Of a stretch of DNA of 64,000 nucleotides, positions 58,457-64,000 are shown in pieces. Within the stretch, counting starts at the first letter, position 1; the number at the start of each line of letters is the position of its first letter. Source of the stretch: Candidatus Hydrogenedens sp. (lineage in GTDB: Bacteria > Hydrogenedentota > Hydrogenedentia > Hydrogenedentales > JAEUWI01); the NCBI GenBank assembly GCA_016125095.1, contig WGMK01000022.1, forward strand, positions 101,897 through 165,896. Reading direction: 5' to 3'. The notes under the pieces were generated by a model. It saw only the letters and a program-made list of their open reading frames with translations. It did not search any database and was not told where the DNA came from. The position numbers and the translations under genes are program-made.

Positions 58457-59377
58457 ATGAATATCATTCTGGCGAAACCGCGCGGCTTTTGCGCGGGGGT
58501 GGAGCGCGCCATCAAGTGCGTGGAACGCGCGCTTGAGCGCTATGGCGCCCCCGTGTATGTGTTGAACAACATCGTGCACAATCAGCACGTGGTCGACGAC
58601 CTGCGCGCGCAGGGCGCCGTGTTCGTCAAGAACTTCGACACCGTGCCCGAGGGCGCGCACCTGCTGTTCAGCGCACATGGCGTGGGGCCCGACCGCTGGG
58701 AAAACGCCCAGCGCCTGAATCTGGAAGTGATCGACGCCACCTGCCCGCTGGTGGAAAAGGTGCACAACGAGGCGCGCCGCTTCGCCAAGCGGGGCTACAC
58801 CATCATTCTGGTGGGCGAGCACGGGCACGACGAGACCATCGGCACGATGGGCCAGGCGCCCGACCACATCAAGCTGGTGACCTCGGTGGAAGACGTCGAG
58901 CAGCTCGAGGTGGCGGACCCCGACAACCTCTCCTATATCACGCAGACGACGCTGAGCGTCGACGACTGCGAGGTGATCATCCGCGCGCTGAAGGCCAAGT
59001 TTCCCAACATCCAGCAGCCGCCGACCGAGGACATCTGCTACGCGACCACCAACCGGCAGCATGCCGTGCGGGCGTTGGCGCCCGAAGCGGACCTCGTGCT
59101 GGTGGTGGGCGATACCGAGAGCGCCAACAGCACGCGCCTGAAGGACATTGCCCGCGGCATGGGCAAGCCGGCTTACCTGATTCTCGACGCCAGCATGATC
59201 GATCCCCAGTGGCTCGAGGGCGTGGAGTCGGTGCTGCTGACCTCCGGTGCTTCCGTGCCTGACCAGCATGTGCAGGGCGTCATCGCCTACCTCCAATCGC
59301 GCGAGCCCTCCACGGTCACCGAGCGGGACCTGGTGGATGAGGACGTATTCTTCCGGCTGCCGCCGGTGATCGCCTGA
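58457..59377 (+). CDS. ispH: 4-hydroxy-3-methylbut-2-enyl diphosphate reductase
   Basis: 306 residues. The three cluster cysteines are in PRGFCAGV (Cys12), DATCPLV (Cys96) and EDICYATTNRQ (about Cys192), and FSAHGV and the His in HNQHVV are the substrate residues. This last enzyme of the MEP pathway makes IPP and DMAPP, the precursors of the undecaprenyl carrier recycled by UppP. GAGGAG precedes the ATG. Confidence 0.96.
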   Translation: MNIILAKPRGFCAGVERAIKCVERALERYGAPVYVLNNIVHNQHVVDDLRAQGAVFVKNFDTVPEGAHLLFSAHGVGPDRWENAQRLNLEVIDATCPLVEKVHNEARRFAKRGYTIILVGEHGHDETIGTMGQAPDHIKLVTSVEDVEQLEVADPDNLSYITQTTLSVDDCEVIIRALKAKFPNIQQPPTEDICYATTNRQHAVRALAPEADLVLVVGDTESANSTRLKDIARGMGKPAYLILDASMIDPQWLEGVESVLLTSGASVPDQHVQGVIAYLQSREPSTVTERDLVDEDVFFRLPPVIA

Positions 59378-59408
59378 GGTTAGCCGCCGCAAGACGGGAG
59401 ACGCGACC

Positions 59409-60707
59409 ATGAAGGCCCTGCCGCATTTGCTGCTTGCCGGATTGATCGCGCTGACTGCCCTGTCGTCCCAAGGCGACGAGGGCGAAGGCGCCGGAGCCTG
59501 CATCCCGCCGCTCAAGCTCATGACCTTCAACATCCGCTTCTTCAGCGCCACGCCCGGCGTGGACCAGTGGGGCCCGCGCAAGCCGCTGGTGGAAGACCTG
59601 ATCAACCGCTACGCGCCCGACGCGGCCGGCCTGCAGGAAGCGGAGTATATCCAGTGGTTCTTCATGCTGCCCAAGCTGCCGGGCTATGCGGCGCTGGGCG
59701 TGGGCCGGAATGACGGTGGCACGGGCGGCGAGTACGCGCTGATTCTCTACCGCACGGAACGGCTCGAGGTGCTCGACAGCGGCACGTTCTGGTATTCGGA
59801 GACGCCCGAGGTACCTGGCTCGATTTCTTGGGGCGCCAACAATCCGCGCATCTGCACCTGGGCGCGCTTCCGAGACAAGGCGACGGACGCGACGTTCTAC
59901 CTCGCGAACTCGCACCTCGACAATGGCTCGTCCCTGTCGCGCGCCAACAGTGTCGACCTGCTGCTTGAGCGCATGGCGGCGTGGGAAGATCCGGTGTATC
60001 TCACAGGCGACTTCAACATGGGGGAGACGAGTACGCCTATCGTGAAGCTGAAATCCGAAGCAGGCCTTGTCGATACCTTCCGTGTGGTAGAACCCGATAC
60101 GAACGAAGCGAAGACCTTTCACGATTTCTCGGGCGGTACCGTGGGCAGCAAGATCGATTACATCTTCGCGCCGGCGGAAGCGGTCGTGTCCGGCGCCGCC
60201 ATCCTGCGAGACACTTACGACGGTAAATACCCTTCGGACCACTATCCCGTCATCGCGTCAATCGGCGAAGCCTGCGCGGTGTCGGAAGGCGAAGGTATTA
60301 CAGAAGGTGAAGGCGTGTTAGACGGCGAGGGAATGGCAGGAGGCGAGGGATTTGCTGATGGTGAAGGCGCGATGGAGGGCGAGGGCAGCTCACCTCCCGC
60401 CTATCAGACCGCCGACATCGATCAGGATTCTCGGATCAGCTTGCCCGAATTGCTCCGCGTGGTGCAGTTCTACAATGCCGGAGCATTCGCTTGTTCGCCG
60501 CAACCGGAGGAAACGGAAGACGGGTATGTGCCCGGCACGGGAGACGACTTCAGTTGCGCGCCGCATACCGCCGACTACGGGCCCGAAGACTGGAGCATCA
60601 GCCTGAGCGAACTGCTCCGCGTACTCCAGTTCTTCAATTCCGGCGGTTACACGGAATGCCCCGAGGCGGAAGACGGCTTCTGCCCGTTGGAGCGCATGGC
60701 GCCCTAA
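59409..60707 (+). CDS. Secreted EEP-family hydrolase with Glu-Gly linker and paired IQFFN domain
   Basis: 432 residues. A signal peptide (to ALSSQGDEGEG) is followed by an endonuclease/exonuclease/phosphatase domain (about 30-285): MTFNIRF, LQEAEY, NSHLDNGS, TGDFNMGET, and SKIDYIFAP...SDHYPV, with the expected metal and catalytic residues (Asn, Glu, His, Asp-Asn, Asp-His). Family members include DNases, sphingomyelinases and phosphatases; none can be chosen here. A repetitive GEG linker (about 290-325) leads to the C-terminal paired domain (336-432): DIDQDSRISLPELLRVVQFYN and GPEDWSISLSELLRVLQFFN. Confidence 0.85.
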   Translation: MKALPHLLLAGLIALTALSSQGDEGEGAGACIPPLKLMTFNIRFFSATPGVDQWGPRKPLVEDLINRYAPDAAGLQEAEYIQWFFMLPKLPGYAALGVGRNDGGTGGEYALILYRTERLEVLDSGTFWYSETPEVPGSISWGANNPRICTWARFRDKATDATFYLANSHLDNGSSLSRANSVDLLLERMAAWEDPVYLTGDFNMGETSTPIVKLKSEAGLVDTFRVVEPDTNEAKTFHDFSGGTVGSKIDYIFAPAEAVVSGAAILRDTYDGKYPSDHYPVIASIGEACAVSEGEGITEGEGVLDGEGMAGGEGFADGEGAMEGEGSSPPAYQTADIDQDSRISLPELLRVVQFYNAGAFACSPQPEETEDGYVPGTGDDFSCAPHTADYGPEDWSISLSELLRVLQFFNSGGYTECPEAEDGFCPLERMAP

Positions 60708-60721
60708 CGGCCTACTACGCG

Positions 60722-61672
60722 CTATACGCTTTTCGGTGTACGGCGGAGCGCCTCCCGGATGGCGTAGCAGGGCTGGGCGCGCAGCATGGAGAAACACCGG
60801 ATGGTGAATTCGCCCACCATGCTCAGCAGCGCCATGAGTACCAGCAGCACCAGGGCCAGCGCGTTCAGGATGAGGCCGTTCGTGACTTCGGCCAGCACGC
60901 TGAAGGGCATGACGAAACCGCCCAGGATACGCAGCACGAACAGTGCCGCCAGCGCCACGCAGCCCACGGCGACGAACTGGAACGGACGTTGCGAGATCTT
61001 CACCACGTTGTCCATGTTGTAGCGCCAGAGTTTTCGGAAGGTCCATCCCGATTTGCCGTGCGGCCGCGCGCGGTGCGACACGGGCACTTCCTTCAGGCGG
61101 TTCGCCAGCGCGATCATGTCCACGTTGTTCCAGATGCGGTGCGGCCCGAAATCGAAGGCCCGCACAAGGCTGCCGCGGTAGAGCTTATAGGTGCAGCCGA
61201 AGTCCCGGAAGCGGCTGTCCGAGGCCTTGCGCATGATCATGTTCGCCAGCTTCGACGGCACGATGCGGAAGAGTGAATCCTTGCGGTGCTCGCGGTAGCC
61301 GCTCACCACGTCGTAGCCCTTATCGAACTCCGCGAGCAGTATCGGCAGATCCTCCGGCGCCAGTTGCAGGTCGCTATCCATCACAAGGAAATTGCGCCCG
61401 GTCAATTCCGGCACGGCCGCTGCCATGGCCGCCTGCTGGCCGGCGTTCTTGAACAGGTCGAGCGCGGCAGTAATCTCGTCGTGCGCTGCGAACAGCGCGG
61501 TCAGCTTGTCCCAGGTCCCATCGGTGCTGCCGTCGTTCACCAGTGCGATTTCATAGCTGCGGCCGGTGGCATCCCACGCGGCCTTCAGGCGCGCGAAGAA
61601 CTCGTCGATGGTCTTCTCCTCGAAATGGCAGGTGATGATGATGGAGAACTCCGGCCCCGCTTCTGTGCTCAC
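60722..61672 (-). CDS. Membrane-linked family 2 glycosyltransferase
   Basis: 316 residues from a GTG start at 61672, one base after the upstream stop. GT2 motifs are FSIIITCHFEEKTIDEFF, IALVNDGSTDGTWDKL and FLVMDSDLQLAPEDLP; it resembles the DPM1/ArnC/GtrB group. Two C-terminal membrane helices (about 250-270 and 283-303) anchor it, as in polyprenyl-phosphate glucosyltransferases. It probably transfers a sugar to a lipid carrier for surface polysaccharide. The gene is coupled to the ATP-grasp-HAD gene upstream. Confidence 0.9.
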   Translation of the reverse strand: MSTEAGPEFSIIITCHFEEKTIDEFFARLKAAWDATGRSYEIALVNDGSTDGTWDKLTALFAAHDEITAALDLFKNAGQQAAMAAAVPELTGRNFLVMDSDLQLAPEDLPILLAEFDKGYDVVSGYREHRKDSLFRIVPSKLANMIMRKASDSRFRDFGCTYKLYRGSLVRAFDFGPHRIWNNVDMIALANRLKEVPVSHRARPHGKSGWTFRKLWRYNMDNVVKISQRPFQFVAVGCVALAALFVLRILGGFVMPFSVLAEVTNGLILNALALVLLVLMALLSMVGEFTIRCFSMLRAQPCYAIREALRRTPKSV

Positions 61673-61673
61673 A

Positions 61674-62951
61674 CTATGCCCTCCCGTCCAGCAGCGCTTC
61701 GAAGGCGTCCGGCGCGAACACCGGCACGCCACAAGCCGCGCGCACCCGCTCGCGCTCGGCAAAGGAATCGTCGATAAACAGCGCGTCCGGCTCGCGGATG
61801 AATTCCGCCTTGTCCTGTTTCGCATCCAGATGGTGCACCGCGTCGAACCAGCCGCTCAAGCCCAGCGATTCGAGTCGTGCTGCCAGGTCGCCCGCATGCC
61901 GCGACAGCAGCCGCACAGGAATGCCCCGATTCCGGCATTGCGCAAGAAAAGCCACCGCCATCGGATCGAGGTGGCCCTCGTGGCACAAGGTATCGTCGAA
62001 GTCCAGGTAAACGACGGAGTAGTGAAAGCCGAGGGTGTACCGTGCCTGCAAGGCGCGATCCATCTCGGGCACGTCAGCCTGCGGGGGAATGTCCACATCG
62101 AGGCCCATCGCGTCGTAGACCGTCAGCAGCGGCAGGTTGATGCCTCGGCACCGATAGAGTCCCATGCCGCCGCTCACGCGCGGCGCCGCCTCCATGAGCG
62201 CGAGTTCGCCCCGCGCGTCTTCCTTTACCTGAAAGAACCACGCGCCGCGGAACGACAGGGCTTCATTGGCTGCCTTGGCGATCGCCTGGAAACGCGCCGC
62301 TTCCGCCACGCGCGTGTGGGTGCTGATGCCGCTCGAGGTCCGAATCCGTTCGCGCGCGCCTGCAAAGCGAAGTGCTCCGAAGCGATCCGTGAAACAGTCC
62401 ACCGTGTACTCGCGTCCTGGGAGATATTCCAGCAGCAAGAGCGAGGGATCGCGGTCGAGCATAATCGCTACCTCGGCGCGCGACCGCGCCAGGCAGGTAC
62501 CCTTCGATCCCTGGCTCGCGTCCGGCTTTAGGAACACCGGCACGGGATAGGCTTCATCCGTCGCATAGACCCGAGGCACACGCACGCGGCCTTCAAGCCG
62601 CTCATAGGTCGCCCGCTTGCTTCGGCAAATTGCCGCCGTCTCCGCGCCCGAGCCCAGCACACGCGCGCCCAGATCCTCGCGGCCCGCCAGAAGACACAGC
62701 GCGTCGTCGTGGGCGGGATAGATAAAGTCCGCGCCGAAATCCCGTACGACCGCGCGAAGCGCATCCGCGCATCCGGGCTGATCGACGAAAGGGACGCCCT
62801 CGGCATAGCGCTCGAAGGCATGCCGGCCGTGGTTCGATACGCTGGCTGACGCGCCGCACAGGCGCAGGCCACGCGCCCGCGAAAGCGCGCGCTGTATCTC
62901 CAGCGCGATTTCCGAGCCGCAGGGGAACACCAGGATGTTCGCGGGATTCAC
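61674..62951 (-). CDS. ATP-grasp ligase fused to a HAD-type phosphatase
   Basis: 425 residues from GTG 62951 (GGAGG with 9-nt spacing). Residues about 5-300 form an ATP-grasp enzyme: an N-terminal Rossmann-like part (NILVFPCGSEIALEIQRALSR), then FLKPDASQGSKGT (ATP lid), LLLEYLPGREYTVDC and LMEAAPRVSGGMG (metal-binding Glu and Asn-like region), as in carboxylate-amine or PylC/CarB-like ligases. The C-terminal 115 residues are a HAD domain: nucleophile VVYLDFDDTLCHEG, RLLSRHAG and LFIDDSFAERERV. The domain pair suggests a ligation product that is dephosphorylated or regulated by the second domain. It lies between a GT2 gene and a GGDEF gene, so a surface-glycan role is inferred. Confidence 0.82.
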   Translation of the reverse strand: MNPANILVFPCGSEIALEIQRALSRARGLRLCGASASVSNHGRHAFERYAEGVPFVDQPGCADALRAVVRDFGADFIYPAHDDALCLLAGREDLGARVLGSGAETAAICRSKRATYERLEGRVRVPRVYATDEAYPVPVFLKPDASQGSKGTCLARSRAEVAIMLDRDPSLLLLEYLPGREYTVDCFTDRFGALRFAGARERIRTSSGISTHTRVAEAARFQAIAKAANEALSFRGAWFFQVKEDARGELALMEAAPRVSGGMGLYRCRGINLPLLTVYDAMGLDVDIPPQADVPEMDRALQARYTLGFHYSVVYLDFDDTLCHEGHLDPMAVAFLAQCRNRGIPVRLLSRHAGDLAARLESLGLSGWFDAVHHLDAKQDKAEFIREPDALFIDDSFAERERVRAACGVPVFAPDAFEALLDGRA

Positions 62952-63014
62952 GCGTGCCGCCTCCGTGCCAATCCGCACATCAGAACAGAAACGCCCCCCG
63001 CGTGCCAACCTCGG

Positions 63015-63938
63015 CTAATTGGAGACGACCTGATTACGCCCCGCAGCCTTGGCGGCGTACAGGCGGGCGTCGGCGCGCTCCACGAGTGGCGCCTTGCCGC
63101 CGTCGGCCGGCAGCAGTTCCGCCACGCCCGCGCTGAAGGTGACCTTGTGGCGGCCGCCCGCGGCGAAGACCTCGAGCCGTTCGACCATGGCGCGCAGCTT
63201 TTCCACCATGCCGGCGGCATCGCCGCAGCCGGTGTTCGGCAGCAGGATGGCGAATTCTTCGCCTCCATACCGTGCGACGAAATCGCTGGTACGGCGGTTT
63301 TCGTTCAGCACACGCGCCACCGCGCGCAGCACCTCGTCGCCGGTCGAGTGGCCGAATTTGTCGTTGAACTGCTTGAAGTGGTCGATGTCGATCAGCGCGA
63401 GGCTGAAGTACTGCCCGCCGCGCCGGTAGCGCTCAATTTCCTCGTGAATCTGCATATCGAACGCGCGCCGGTTGGGCACCTTCGTGAGGAAGTCTACCTT
63501 CGCGTCGATGGCCAGCTGTTCGAGATCCTGCTGCTGCCGCGCGATGGTCTTGTTGGCTTCTTCCAGCTTATCCCGGTACTCCGCGTTCGCCTTGCGCATG
63601 GAGTCCACTTCCCGCATCAGCGCCGCCTCGATGTCGCGGATGGACTTCATGGTGTGCGCCTGCTCGAGCGACTTGCGGTGGGATTCGAGCGATCGATTGT
63701 ACTTGCGCACGTCCTGCGCGTAGCCCTCGACCTGTCCGGAAAGCGCGGCCATCATGTCCTGCAGCATCTCCTTGCTGCGGCTCACGGCGCCGGCATCCTG
63801 CGCGACAATCTCGCGGTCGTCCAGCTCGGTCGCGTCGGACCGCCGGGCGTTGGCCTGATCGCGCGATGCGAGGTACCAGAGCGACAAAGTCAGTGCCGCC
63901 ATACCGACGACGGCGGCGATCAAAACCGCCTCCATCAT
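63015..63938 (-). CDS. Membrane-anchored diguanylate cyclase (GGDEF)
   Basis: 307 residues. One N-terminal membrane helix (about 3-24), a long coiled coil (about 50-145) and a C-terminal GGDEF domain (146-307) with LTKVPNRRAFD, IDIDHFKQFND, the active-site YGGEEF and an upstream inhibitory RTSD site (RxxD, five residues before GG). It makes c-di-GMP with product feedback; the coiled coil probably transmits a dimerisation signal. No sensory domain other than the anchor and coil. A GGGAGG precedes the two adjacent ATG codons. Confidence 0.93.
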   Translation of the reverse strand: MMEAVLIAAVVGMAALTLSLWYLASRDQANARRSDATELDDREIVAQDAGAVSRSKEMLQDMMAALSGQVEGYAQDVRKYNRSLESHRKSLEQAHTMKSIRDIEAALMREVDSMRKANAEYRDKLEEANKTIARQQQDLEQLAIDAKVDFLTKVPNRRAFDMQIHEEIERYRRGGQYFSLALIDIDHFKQFNDKFGHSTGDEVLRAVARVLNENRRTSDFVARYGGEEFAILLPNTGCGDAAGMVEKLRAMVERLEVFAAGGRHKVTFSAGVAELLPADGGKAPLVERADARLYAAKAAGRNQVVSN

Positions 63939-64000
63939 ACCGCCTCCCTCGAGTGTGCCCCCTGCACCCTGCGGCTATTCCGCTACGGGCGCCGGATCCG

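Noticed and set aside
57788..59605. 605-codon open frame antisense to fba and ispH
   Set aside because: Crosses two well-defined genes and has no recognisable domain.
63975..64000. Tail of another leftward gene at the right edge (reads DPAPVAE then stop)
   Set aside because: Eight codons are too few to support a gene; it may be chance.

Overview
The window is high-GC bacterial DNA with no rRNA, tRNA or CRISPR. Several traits together point to a free-living relative of the PVC or Hydrogenedentota lineages: a prepilin with an H-X9-DG C-terminus, secreted formylglycine sulfatases, a GH172-type protein, an exosortase with its own VIT/vWA substrate, and secreted proteins that end in Gly-Glu-rich linkers plus a paired 'ELLRxIQFFN' domain. 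I favour a Hydrogenedentota-like organism from remembered similarity; this is an inference.

Layout. 1-6.7 kb: end of a pseudopilin operon, uppP, an RND efflux pump and a 7TMR-DISM membrane sensor. 7.0-15.4 kb: a two-gene lipid/polyketide locus, a stand-alone fatty acyl-AMP ligase followed after 3 nt by a 2198-residue synthase (ACP-KS-AT-KR-ACP-sulfotransferase-thioesterase). This is the domain order of the cyanobacterial Ols 1-alkene synthase split in two, but with a different-looking thioesterase. 15.4-19.5 kb: a SelW-like protein, a structured palindromic repeat, metG, a two-repeat unknown protein and a mazF-type toxin-antitoxin pair. 19.5-27.5 kb: two sulfatases flanking a PadR-small protein-VIT/vWA sorting substrate-exosortase operon.

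27.7-39.4 kb: mfd, a MATE transporter, a HemG-like flavodoxin, a secreted InlB-repeat protein, an NTF2-like secreted protein, an acyl-ACP desaturase, a second palindromic repeat, a high-molecular-weight FabG and a LolA-like secreted protein. 39.4-49.7 kb: a leftward run (alpha/beta hydrolase, carA, thpR, yggT, GH172-like), a secreted esterase, a second leftward operon (glycosyltransferase, methyltransferase, tilS, hpt) and a thiolase. 49.7-54.5 kb: tspO-photolyase, divergent from a lactate-utilisation pair whose second gene is a LutB-LutA fusion. 54.5-64 kb: a haem-motif lipoprotein, a CHRD lipoprotein, fba, ispH, a secreted EEP-family hydrolase, and a glycosyltransferase/ATP-grasp-HAD/diguanylate cyclase group.

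Several genes fit a lipid theme (ligase-synthase, desaturase, FabG, thiolase, ispH, uppP), and several a surface theme (exosortase, sulfatases, paired-repeat secreted proteins). Genes are packed with 1-14 nt overlaps and frequent GTG/TTG starts. Starts were chosen from Shine-Dalgarno sequences, signal peptides and the neighbouring stop codons.
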